The notes under the pieces were generated by a model. That model had not been told where the DNA came from. It made no database searches and saw only the letters and a list, made by a program, of their open reading frames with translations. Made by a program: the position numbers and the translations under genes. This document shows positions 29,576 to 37,661 of a stretch of DNA of 38,079 bases, one piece after another; the first letter of the stretch is position 1; each line of letters starts with the position of its first letter. Source of the stretch: Pseudomonadota bacterium (GTDB lineage Bacteria; Pseudomonadota; Gammaproteobacteria; Burkholderiales; Rhodocyclaceae); the NCBI GenBank assembly GCA_022705135.1, contig JAKJFA010000008.1, positions 1-38,079 of the forward strand. Reading direction: 5' to 3'.

Positions 29576-30898
29576 ATGCTGGTCTACCTTGTCGATGACG
29601 AAGAAGAAATCCGCCAAACCGTTGCGATGGCGTTGAGCAGTCTCGGGATCAAGTCGGAGAACAGGGAATTTCCGTCGGCGGATGATGCCCTGGCGGAATT
29701 GCAGTCGGCGCTGGAAGGCCGCCAGGCGCTGCCGGAATTGATCGTCTCCGGGATCAGGATGCCAGGCATCGATGGCCTGACCTTGTGCCGCTGGACCAAG
29801 GCCCAGCAGGCGCTGGTTGATGTTCCCGTTATTTTGATTTCGGGTTCTGACAACGAGATTGGCCTGTGTGAAATTTTTTCCGTCGGGGCAGACGATTTCA
29901 TCCGTAAACCTCTGGTGTCGGCCGAATTGATGGCGCGGCTGCATGCGGCAACCTCCAAGAACACCACGGCGGCCATACGCAGGCAGGCCTTCCAGTTGGC
30001 GGAAAAGGAACTGATCTATAGCCAGGGCCTGGTTTCCTCGATTTCGAACATGGGGGTAGGTTTGCTGGTTATCGAAAAAGGACGGCTGACTTTTGTCAAT
30101 CCGGCCCTTTGCCGCCTGACTGGCTATTCCGAGCGCGATCTTTATGGCTTTGATAGCTATATCGAACTTTTTCATCCCGACGAGCGAGCGAGGATTGAAA
30201 ATAACCACCGGAGACGTATGGCCGGCGAGCAAATTGAAGCACGTTACGAAACGGCGCTGCGGCACCGCAGCGGGGAAAAGATCGAAGTCGAATTTTCCGT
30301 CGCCTTTTGGGAAAACCCGCCCCACAATGGGGTGATCTGCCTGGTGCGGGACATCCGTGAACAACTGGAGATGCAAAAACAACTGCGCGTCATTGCGGAC
30401 TTCGATTCCCTGACCGGGCTGCCGAACCGGCGCGTTTTGCAGGATCGCCTCAAACACGCCCTGCAACGCCGTACCCGTTCAAAGCAGGAAGTGGCGCTGC
30501 TGTTCATTGATCTGGATGGCTTCAAGGCCGTCAATGACAGCATGGGGCACGTTGCCGGCGACGAATTGCTGCGGCAGGTGGCGCTACGGCTCAAAGTCGG
30601 CTTGCGGGCTTCGGATACCGCGGCGCGTCTGGCCGGTGACGAATTCGTCCTGATTCTGGAGCCAGACCCGGCGGGTCTGCTGGAGCCGGAAGTCGTGGCC
30701 AATAAGCTCCTGGAGCAGTTGCGCAAGCCCTATATGCTCTCTGGCGGCGCAGCCACCGTGACCGGCAGCATCGGTATCGTCAGGACGCGCGGCGAACCCG
30801 ACACGGTGGAGGGGCTTCTTAGTCTCGCTGACAAGGCCATGTATCACGTCAAACAGACGGGCAAGGACGGGTTCTGGGTGCTGCAGCGTCAGGCATGA
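29576..30898 (+). CDS. Receiver-PAS-GGDEF protein with degenerate receiver
   Basis: A soluble diguanylate cyclase candidate of 440 residues: a receiver-like domain (about 1-120), PAS (about 145-265) and GGDEF (about 275-438). The receiver keeps the acidic pair (D7, D8), the Ser of ILISG (S89) and the Lys of RKPL (K111). At the phosphorylation site, however, it reads SGIRMPG, with Gly 59 where Asp is expected, so it cannot be phosphorylated in the usual way. The cyclase loop is AGDEF (353-357), a variant often still active, with RASD (344-347) as inhibitory site. The ATG at 29576 has GAGG 8 nt before. No partner kinase is nearby. The 3' end overlaps pepP by 50 nt. Confidence 0.9.
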   Translation: MLVYLVDDEEEIRQTVAMALSSLGIKSENREFPSADDALAELQSALEGRQALPELIVSGIRMPGIDGLTLCRWTKAQQALVDVPVILISGSDNEIGLCEIFSVGADDFIRKPLVSAELMARLHAATSKNTTAAIRRQAFQLAEKELIYSQGLVSSISNMGVGLLVIEKGRLTFVNPALCRLTGYSERDLYGFDSYIELFHPDERARIENNHRRRMAGEQIEARYETALRHRSGEKIEVEFSVAFWENPPHNGVICLVRDIREQLEMQKQLRVIADFDSLTGLPNRRVLQDRLKHALQRRTRSKQEVALLFIDLDGFKAVNDSMGHVAGDELLRQVALRLKVGLRASDTAARLAGDEFVLILEPDPAGLLEPEVVANKLLEQLRKPYMLSGGAATVTGSIGIVRTRGEPDTVEGLLSLADKAMYHVKQTGKDGFWVLQRQA

Positions 30899-32177
30899 CT
30901 TCCTCAATTTCTGCGATTGTTTTCGGTGCCGTGGTGTAGACCTCGGCGCCTTTTTCGGTCACCAGAATATCGTCCTCGATGCGGATGCCGATGCCGGCCA
31001 ATTTAGGCGGAACGCCTTCTCCGGGGCGCAGATAAAGTCCCGGTTCGACGGTCAGCGTCATGCCAGGAACGAGCGTGATCCAGGCTTCGCCGGTCTTGTA
31101 GTCACCCGCGTCGTGCACGTCCAACCCCAGCCAGTGGCCGGTGCGGTGCATGTAAAACCGTTTGTAGGCTTCGCGCTCGATCAGCCCGTCGACGTTACCC
31201 GCAAGCAATTTGAGATCTACCAGGCCTTGCGTTAGCACCTTGAGCGTGGCTTCATGCGGTGCCATGAAAGTGGCGCCGGGCTTGATCGCTGCGATAGCGG
31301 CGATCTGCGCGGCCAGCACGATTTCGTAAACGTCGCGCTGCGCCGGACTGAAACGGCCATTGACCGGAAAGGTGCGGGTGATGTCGGCGGCGTAACCCTC
31401 GACTTCGCAACCGGCGTCGATCAGCACCAGTTCGCCGTTGTTGAGTAGCTTGTCGTTGCTGACGTAATGCAGCACGCAGGCGTTGAGGCCACCAGCGACG
31501 ATGGGCGGATAAGCATGGCCGTCGGCGCCGCGGCAGCGGAATTCGTGCGAAAGTTCGGCTTCCAGAACGTATTCGGCCATGCCGGGGTGGCAGGCGCGCA
31601 TGGCGCGGACGTGGCCGGCATCGGCGATGGCGGCGGCGCGGCGCATGGTGGCGATTTCGTGGCTGTCCTTGAACAGCCGCATGGCATCGAGTTCGGCGCG
31701 AATATCGTGAAAGGTGCGCGGTGCCACGGTGCCGCTGCGCGCTTCCTTGCGGACGGCGTTGAGGCCGGCGTGGATGCGGGCGTCCCATTCCGGGTCATGC
31801 CCAAGGGAAACCCATAACGCCGGGCGGTTGCTGAGCAGTCTGGGCAGTTGCTGGTCAAATTCGTCGATCGGGTAGGCGGCGTCGAAGCCAAAAGCGGCCT
31901 GAGCCGCTTGTGGGCCGTGGCAGAAGCCGTCCCAGAGCTCGCGCTCCTCGTTTTTGCCGCGGCAGAAGAGAATGGCTTGCTGCGGGCTACCGATCAAGAC
32001 CAGCACGGCTTCTGGCTCGGGAAAACCGGTGAGATACCAGAAATAGCTGTCGAAGCGGTAGGGGTGATGATTGTCGCGGTTGCGCAATGTTTCCGGCGCG
32101 GTCGGCACAATGGCGATGCCTTCGCCGATGCGTTCGAACAGGCGCTGGCGGCGGGCGGCAATGTGAGGGTGACTCAT
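30849..32177 (-). CDS. pepP: Xaa-Pro aminopeptidase P
   Basis: Removes the N-terminal residue of peptides with Pro in second position; a cytoplasmic two-manganese enzyme. The 442-residue product has the N-terminal creatinase-type domain (YRFDSYFWYLTGFPEPEAVLVL) and a pita-bread catalytic domain. Metal ligands are visible in LIDAGCEVEGYAADITRTFP (two Asp), the HRTGHWLGLDVHD segment (His), TVEPGLY (Glu) and GIRIEDDILVTEKG (Glu). The ATG at 32177 precedes MSHPHIAARR and overlaps the murU stop as ATGA. The frame is open further upstream but antisense-like. The last 50 nt overlap the convergent GGDEF gene. Confidence 0.95.
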   Translation of the reverse strand: MSHPHIAARRQRLFERIGEGIAIVPTAPETLRNRDNHHPYRFDSYFWYLTGFPEPEAVLVLIGSPQQAILFCRGKNEERELWDGFCHGPQAAQAAFGFDAAYPIDEFDQQLPRLLSNRPALWVSLGHDPEWDARIHAGLNAVRKEARSGTVAPRTFHDIRAELDAMRLFKDSHEIATMRRAAAIADAGHVRAMRACHPGMAEYVLEAELSHEFRCRGADGHAYPPIVAGGLNACVLHYVSNDKLLNNGELVLIDAGCEVEGYAADITRTFPVNGRFSPAQRDVYEIVLAAQIAAIAAIKPGATFMAPHEATLKVLTQGLVDLKLLAGNVDGLIEREAYKRFYMHRTGHWLGLDVHDAGDYKTGEAWITLVPGMTLTVEPGLYLRPGEGVPPKLAGIGIRIEDDILVTEKGAEVYTTAPKTIAEIEEVMPDAAAPRTRPCPSV

Positions 32178-32848
32178 AATCCTTCCTTCAAATTGCGATC
32201 GAGTTCGGCCAGGCGTTCCGGGGTGCCGATATCGACCCATCGGCCAGTGTACCCTTCGCCGGTCAGGCTGCCAGCAGCGATGGCGGCATTGAGCAGGGGG
32301 CGCAGTTTCATTACCGCACCATCGTTCACATTGGCAAAGAAATCCGGTGAAAAAATGCCGATTCCCGCGTAGGTGAGGGTGTTTTGGCCATCGGCATAAC
32401 GTACCTGTTCGCCGTACAGGGAGAAATCGCCGCCAGCGTGATGTTCCGGGTTGGCGACCAGGATCAGATGGACCATGCGATCCGCCAGCGAGAGGGCACG
32501 CTGGAAATCCCACTCGCAGTAGATGTCGCCGTTGACGACGAGAAAGGCCTCGTCGCCCAGAAGAGGCAGGGCGTGGCGAATGCCGCCGGCGGTTTCGAGG
32601 GCGCCGGGGGGTTCCGGCGAATAGGCGATGTTGAGACCCCATTGGGCGCCGTTGCCCAGGGCGGTTTCGATCTGTTCCCCAAAATGGGCGTGGTTGATGA
32701 CGACGTTGCGAAAACCGGCGGCAGCTAGGCGTTCCAGATGCCAGACAATCAGCGGCTTGCCGCCTGCCAGCAAGAGGGGCTTCGGGGTGTGGTCGGTGAG
32801 CGGACGCATGCGTTCGCCGCGGCCGGCGGCAAGAATCATCGCTTTCAT
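32174..32848 (-). CDS. murU: N-acetylmuramate alpha-1-phosphate uridylyltransferase
   Basis: MurU turns MurNAc-1-phosphate and UTP into UDP-MurNAc, the last step of a cell-wall recycling route that bypasses de novo synthesis and fosfomycin. The 224-residue product shows the sugar-nucleotidyltransferase signature AAGRGERMRPLTDHTPKPL (7-25), NGDIYCEW (metal-binding Asp) and GRWVDIGTPERL at the end. It overlaps amgK and pepP by ATGA on each side. The pairing with amgK next to lptD-surA-pdxA is the same order as in Pseudomonas, which supports this assignment over other nucleotidyltransferases. Confidence 0.92.
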   Translation of the reverse strand: MKAMILAAGRGERMRPLTDHTPKPLLLAGGKPLIVWHLERLAAAGFRNVVINHAHFGEQIETALGNGAQWGLNIAYSPEPPGALETAGGIRHALPLLGDEAFLVVNGDIYCEWDFQRALSLADRMVHLILVANPEHHAGGDFSLYGEQVRYADGQNTLTYAGIGIFSPDFFANVNDGAVMKLRPLLNAAIAAGSLTGEGYTGRWVDIGTPERLAELDRNLKEGL

Positions 32849-33825
32849 TGTGGCAGGGGCAGGCTGTCGAGCAAAGCGTGGAAGGGCGCCAGCTCGTCGT
32901 AGCGGCTGGCGGTGTGTCGGGCGTAGGCCATGAAGCGCGGCAGATCGGTGAGGTAGCGGTCTTTGCCGTCGCGGTAATTGAGGCGGCAGAAAATGCCCAG
33001 CACTTTCAGGTGGCGTTGTAGGCCCATCAGTTCGTAATCACGCCAGAAGACGGCAAAATCTTCCGGTACGGCCAGGTTGGCGGCACGGGCTTGCTGCCAG
33101 TAGCGTACGACCCAATCGTGTTCGCGTTCTTCCTCCCAGGAAATGAAAGCGTCGCGGAAGAGCGATACAACATCGTAGGTGATGGGGCCATAAACAGCAT
33201 CCTGAAAATCGAGAATGCCGGGATTGGGGTCGGCCAGCATCAGGTTGCGCGGCATATAGTCCCGGTGCACGAAGACCTTCGGCTGGGCGAGGGCGTTGTT
33301 GATAAGAAACTGAACAGTCCTGTCGAGCGTGCCCTGCTGTGCATTGTCCAGGGTGAGATTGAGGTGGCGCTTCAAGAACCAGTCGGGGAAGAGATCGAGT
33401 TCGCGTTTCAGCAGAGCGTGGTCGTAAGGCGGCAATACGCCGGGTTTGGAGGATTTTTGCCAGGCGATCAGTGCGGCGATGGCATCGGCAAAAAGTGCGT
33501 CAGCACGTTGGCCATCGCTATGCAAAGTTTCGAGATAGAGCGCATTGCCCAGATCGGTGAGGAGGAGGAAACCGCGTTCGAGGTCTTCGAACAGGACGCG
33601 CGGGGCGTTGAGTCCGGCATCTTCGAGCAGGCGGGCGACGGTGACGAAGGGGTGGCAGTCCTCCTTGTCGGGTGGCGCGTCCATCAGGATGCGGGTTTCA
33701 CCATTGGGCAGGGTGAGCCGGAAATAGCGGCGGAAGCTGGCGTCGGCCGAGGCCGGGGTTATGGCGACTGCCATACCGGGGAAATGCCCGGCAACCCAGT
33801 CGTGAATAAGTTGGTCTCGCAGCAT
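32845..33825 (-). CDS. amgK: N-acetylmuramate/N-acetylglucosamine kinase
   Basis: AmgK phosphorylates C1 of MurNAc (and GlcNAc) recovered from the cell wall, feeding MurU. The 326-residue product is an aminoglycoside-phosphotransferase-type kinase with the catalytic loop VHRDYMPRN (H187, D189, N194) and the metal-binding ILDFQDA (D206). The FRRYFRLTL strand near residue 35 is the usual start of the fold. ATG at 33825 is chosen; a GTG three codons upstream is equally open and the ribosome binding site is weak for both. The gene is divergent from lptD across 78 nt and opens an amgK-murU-pepP operon. Confidence 0.92.
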   Translation of the reverse strand: MLRDQLIHDWVAGHFPGMAVAITPASADASFRRYFRLTLPNGETRILMDAPPDKEDCHPFVTVARLLEDAGLNAPRVLFEDLERGFLLLTDLGNALYLETLHSDGQRADALFADAIAALIAWQKSSKPGVLPPYDHALLKRELDLFPDWFLKRHLNLTLDNAQQGTLDRTVQFLINNALAQPKVFVHRDYMPRNLMLADPNPGILDFQDAVYGPITYDVVSLFRDAFISWEEEREHDWVVRYWQQARAANLAVPEDFAVFWRDYELMGLQRHLKVLGIFCRLNYRDGKDRYLTDLPRFMAYARHTASRYDELAPFHALLDSLPLPQ

Positions 33826-33844
33826 GCGGCTCACGGGTTCGATG

Positions 33845-33890
33845 TAAAATGCCCGGATTCTAACATTGGCACCCCGGCTGGCCGGGTGCC
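33845..33890. promoter_or_regulatory. Divergent amgK/lptD control region
   Basis: Two -10-like elements face each other: TAAAAT on plus (33845-33850) towards lptD and TAGAAT on minus (33862-33857) towards amgK. They are only 6 nt apart, so polymerases would compete. Neither has a good -35. A palindrome, GGCACCC (33868-33874) with GGGTGCC (33884-33890), lies in the lptD leader shortly before its ATG. Confidence 0.35.
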
Positions 33891-33903
33891 GGCCGCTTGC
33901 CCG

Positions 33904-36354
33904 ATGATCGTTTTTTTTCGCTGCTTCTTTGCCGTGCCGCTGTGCTGCCTCTTTGTCGAGGCGCTGGCTGCGCCGTCGTCCGCAGGCGGCGGATCGGCGT
34001 CGCCGGCGGCACCGGTGGTTGAGCCGCAACTGCAGTTGCGCATGGAGCGCAAATTTCTTTCGATCCAGCCCAAAGGACTGACCGGCGATCAGGACAGCGC
34101 CATGCCCGCTTTTCTGGTAGCTGACCAGATCGAGGGCCGGGCCGAATCGGAAACAATTGCCGAGGGCAGTGTCGAGTTCCGCAAGCGGGGTTCCCAGTTG
34201 TACGCGGATCATGTGACCTACCGGCCCCTGATCGACGAGGTGGAGGCCAAGGGCAATGTTCGCTTGTTGCAGTACGAGGACGAAATGCGCGGTCCGTATT
34301 TGCAGCTCAAGCTCTCGGAACAGGTCGGTTTTTTCGATGAAGTCGATTACCGGATCAAGCGGGAGCGCGCTGGCAAAGTCTATGGTTCGACCTCGGTGGT
34401 GACGACAACCGGCCCAGGCATGGCGTTCAGCAATGCGCCGATGATGATCAATGTGCCGATGACTTATGGATTGACGGCTACCACGCCGCCGCGCCGGGTG
34501 ACCGAGGCGCAGGGCCACGCAAAACGGATCGATTTTGAGGGCGAAAACCAGTTGCGCATGCGCGAGACGACCTATTCGACCTGCAAGCCGGAGCGCCAGG
34601 ATTGGTATATGCGCGCCGAGGAGATTCATCTCGATTATGACCGCGAGGTTGGCGAATTGAGCAACGCTTCCATCTACTTCAAGGAGGCGCCCATTTTCTA
34701 CCTGCCCATGGCGTCCTTCTCGCTCAACAGCAAGCGCAAATCCGGTTTTATGACTCCGTGGTTCTCGACCTCGACCAAGAATGGGGGCGACTTCACTCTG
34801 CCCTATTACTGGAATCTGGCGCCCAATTACGATGTTACTTTCTTTCCCCGCGCCATTGCCCGGCGCGGCTTTCAGTTGGGGACCGAAACCCGCTATCTGG
34901 GCCACCTCTATCAAGGTGACGGCCGGTTCGAATACATGCCCGATGATGGGCTGGCCAACCGCTCACGCTACGCTTACAACTGGAACCATACCCACAACCT
35001 TGGCCGCGGCCTGACGGCCGCGATCAACTGGAACGGCGTTTCCGATGCTAGTTATTGGACCGACTTGTCTTCGCGCTTGCTGCAGACCGCCCAGATCCTG
35101 TTGCCCCGGCAGCTGACCCTGGGCTATACACCCGGTTCCTGGTGGTCGGCCAGCGCCACCTGGCTACGCTATCAGACACTGCAGCCGGACCCCAGCATCC
35201 CGGTGGCACGGCCCTATTTCCTTGAGCCGCAAATCAATGTCTTCGGGCGCATCCCCAATTTGTCCTTTGCTGACTTCAGCCTGGTCGGGCAACTCAGCCA
35301 GTTTACCCACATGACTTTGCCGGAAGGCAGGCGTTCGGTGCTGTACCCGCAGATTTCCTTTCCGATCTACCATCCGGCCTTCAATATCACGCCCAAAATT
35401 GGGGTGCACGCGACCCAGTACGATTTGAGCCGACAGGTTCCGGGCCTGCCCACCCGGATCACCCGGGTATTGCCTACCTTTACGGTGGATTCGACGGTGG
35501 TGTTTGAACGCGAAATCCAATGGATGGGCGGGGATCATATCCAGACATTGGAGCCGCGCATTTATTACGTCCATATTCCCTATCGCGATCAGAGCGCCAT
35601 CCCGATTTTCGACTCCGGCTTGAGTGACTTCAACTTCGCCCAGATTTTTAGCGAAAATCGTTATGCCGGCTATGACCGCATCAATGACGCCAACCAGATC
35701 ACCGCTTCGGTAACCAGCCGCTTTCTTGATTCGAATACCGGTATCGAACGCTTCCGGATCATGTTCGGTCAGCGCTATTATCTGCGTAATCCACGCGTTG
35801 CTCTGCCAGGTGAAACGGTGTTGCCGAGAACCTACTCCAGTTCGCTGGTGGCGTTCAATGGTCTGGTCTGGAACAAAACCTACGTCGATACGGCACTGGA
35901 ATACAACCACCACAAGGGGAGTACCGACCGTTTTTCGATTGGCGGGCGCTATCAGCCGGATGAAGCCAAGGTGTTGAGCGCCAGCTATCGCTACGTGCGC
36001 AGCGGCATCGGCGCGGGGATGCTGCCGGTCAGCCAGGTGGACATCGCCGGCCAATGGCCGTTGTCGTCGCGTTGGTATGCGGTGGGGCGTTATAACTTCT
36101 CGACGCGGGACAAGAAGCTGCTGGAAGCGATCGGCGGTCTGGAGTATAACTCGGGCTGCTGGTCGACGCGTTTCGTTGTGCAGCGCCTGAAAGCGGTTTC
36201 AGGGACAGCCAACACCACCTTCTTCGTCCAGCTCGAACTCAACGATTTTGCCAGTATCGGCTCCAATCCCATTCAGTTGCTGCGTCGCAGTATTCCGGGC
36301 TTCGGCAAAGTCAATCAGTTGCCCACCAGTGGCAGCCTCCTTACCAGCGAGTAA
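33904..36354 (+). CDS. lptD: LPS-assembly outer membrane protein LptD
   Basis: LptD is the beta-barrel that, with the lipoprotein LptE, inserts lipopolysaccharide into the outer leaflet. The 816-residue product has a signal peptide (about 1-22, cut near EALA-AP), an OstA/LptA-like periplasmic domain (about 70-260; VADQIEGRAESETIAEGSVEF) and a C-terminal barrel (about 270-800; FYLPMASFSLNSKRKSGFMTP at its start). Cys of the mature chain are few: C227 (TYSTCKPE) and C752 (YNSGCWSTR). The second Cys of the usual C-terminal CC pair is a Gly here. The ATG at 33904 was chosen for the signal peptide. surA follows after 5 nt. Confidence 0.95.
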   Translation: MIVFFRCFFAVPLCCLFVEALAAPSSAGGGSASPAAPVVEPQLQLRMERKFLSIQPKGLTGDQDSAMPAFLVADQIEGRAESETIAEGSVEFRKRGSQLYADHVTYRPLIDEVEAKGNVRLLQYEDEMRGPYLQLKLSEQVGFFDEVDYRIKRERAGKVYGSTSVVTTTGPGMAFSNAPMMINVPMTYGLTATTPPRRVTEAQGHAKRIDFEGENQLRMRETTYSTCKPERQDWYMRAEEIHLDYDREVGELSNASIYFKEAPIFYLPMASFSLNSKRKSGFMTPWFSTSTKNGGDFTLPYYWNLAPNYDVTFFPRAIARRGFQLGTETRYLGHLYQGDGRFEYMPDDGLANRSRYAYNWNHTHNLGRGLTAAINWNGVSDASYWTDLSSRLLQTAQILLPRQLTLGYTPGSWWSASATWLRYQTLQPDPSIPVARPYFLEPQINVFGRIPNLSFADFSLVGQLSQFTHMTLPEGRRSVLYPQISFPIYHPAFNITPKIGVHATQYDLSRQVPGLPTRITRVLPTFTVDSTVVFEREIQWMGGDHIQTLEPRIYYVHIPYRDQSAIPIFDSGLSDFNFAQIFSENRYAGYDRINDANQITASVTSRFLDSNTGIERFRIMFGQRYYLRNPRVALPGETVLPRTYSSSLVAFNGLVWNKTYVDTALEYNHHKGSTDRFSIGGRYQPDEAKVLSASYRYVRSGIGAGMLPVSQVDIAGQWPLSSRWYAVGRYNFSTRDKKLLEAIGGLEYNSGCWSTRFVVQRLKAVSGTANTTFFVQLELNDFASIGSNPIQLLRRSIPGFGKVNQLPTSGSLLTSE

Positions 36355-36359
36355 TCCTT

Positions 36360-37661
36360 ATGCGTTTTTTCTCCTGCCTCTTTGTCCTTCTTCTTTCTCT
36401 CGCCATCGCCGCGCCGGGACAGGCGCAAAATCGGCGTCCCGAACCTGTTGAAGTGGATCGCATCGTCGCGGTGGTGGGCGATGAGGTCATCACCCTGCGC
36501 GAATTGCAGACGCATACGGAGCGCGCCCTCCAGCAGTTGCAAAAGCAAGGGACGCAGCTTCCACCGCGCGATGTTCTGAGGGCCCAGGTCCTGGAGCGCA
36601 TGATCATGGACCGCATTCAGCTCCAGTTTGCGCGTGAAACCGGCATCCGGGTCGATGATAGCGAACTTGACCAGGCGCTGGTGCGTATCGCTTCCGGCAA
36701 CAAGATGAGCCTCCCGCAGTTCCGTAAGGCTCTGGAAAAGGACGGCATCGAATTCTCGAAATTCCGTGAGGATATCCGTGAAGAGATGACCGTTGGCCGG
36801 CTGCGCGAGCGTGAAGTTATCAGCCGACTGGTGATTTCGGAAAGCGAAGTCGATAATTTCCTGGCGGCGCATCAGGGCCGCAGTGACGCGGAAGAATACC
36901 GTCTGGCGCATATCCTGATGCGGGCGCCCGAAGGCGCCTCTCCAGGCCAGCTGCAAAAGCTCAAGGCGCGTGCCGAGCAGGTCTTGGCCAAGGCGCAGCA
37001 GGGCGGTGATTTTGCCGAACTGACGGCGACTTATTCGGATGCGCCGGATGCGATGCAGGGGGGGGAATTGGGCTATCGACCGCTCGATCGCTTGCCCACC
37101 CTGTACGCCGAAGCTGCTGAAAAACTTCAGCCGGGCAAGGTCAGCCCGCTCCTGCGCTCCTCGGCCGGGTTTCACATTATCAAGCTGCTGGACAAACGCG
37201 GCAGTGCCCTGAAGCCGGTGCGGCAAACGCATGCGCGCCACATTTTGATCCGCATCAACGAGCTGGTGTCGGAGAACGAAGCACTCCGCCGCCTTGAAAC
37301 GGTGCGCGAACGGATTGCCAATGGCCAGGACTTTGCCGAACTGGCGCGGCTTTATTCACAGGATGGTTCGGCGACCAAGGGCGGCGATCTGGGCTGGCTC
37401 AACGAGGGCGATACCGTTCCCGAATTCGAGCGGGCCATGGATGCCTTGAAGGAAAAGGAATTGAGCCCCGTCGTGCGGTCCCCTTTCGGCATGCACTTGA
37501 TCCAGGTTCTGGAACGGCGTCAGAAGGATACCTCGGACGAGTCCCGCCGCCTGATGGCGCGGCAGGCGTTGCGCGAGCGCAAGTTTGATGAGGCCTACCA
37601 GGATTGGTTGCGGCAGTTGCGCGACCAGTATTACGTCGAGAACCGCCTCGAAGAGAAATGA
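36360..37661 (+). CDS. surA: Periplasmic chaperone and peptidyl-prolyl isomerase SurA
   Basis: SurA carries unfolded outer-membrane proteins, LptD among them, across the periplasm. The 433-residue product has a signal peptide (about 1-22, MRFFSCLFVLLLSLAIA...GQA), an N-terminal SurA chaperone domain (about 30-170; VVGDEVITLRELQTH), two parvulin domains (from about 175, EEYRLAHILMRAPEGA, and from about 285, THARHILIRIN) and the short C-terminal segment that joins the chaperone core. It starts 5 nt after lptD, and its TGA overlaps the pdxA ATG as ATGA, the same lptD-surA-pdxA order as in many proteobacteria. Confidence 0.96.
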   Translation: MRFFSCLFVLLLSLAIAAPGQAQNRRPEPVEVDRIVAVVGDEVITLRELQTHTERALQQLQKQGTQLPPRDVLRAQVLERMIMDRIQLQFARETGIRVDDSELDQALVRIASGNKMSLPQFRKALEKDGIEFSKFREDIREEMTVGRLREREVISRLVISESEVDNFLAAHQGRSDAEEYRLAHILMRAPEGASPGQLQKLKARAEQVLAKAQQGGDFAELTATYSDAPDAMQGGELGYRPLDRLPTLYAEAAEKLQPGKVSPLLRSSAGFHIIKLLDKRGSALKPVRQTHARHILIRINELVSENEALRRLETVRERIANGQDFAELARLYSQDGSATKGGDLGWLNEGDTVPEFERAMDALKEKELSPVVRSPFGMHLIQVLERRQKDTSDESRRLMARQALRERKFDEAYQDWLRQLRDQYYVENRLEEK

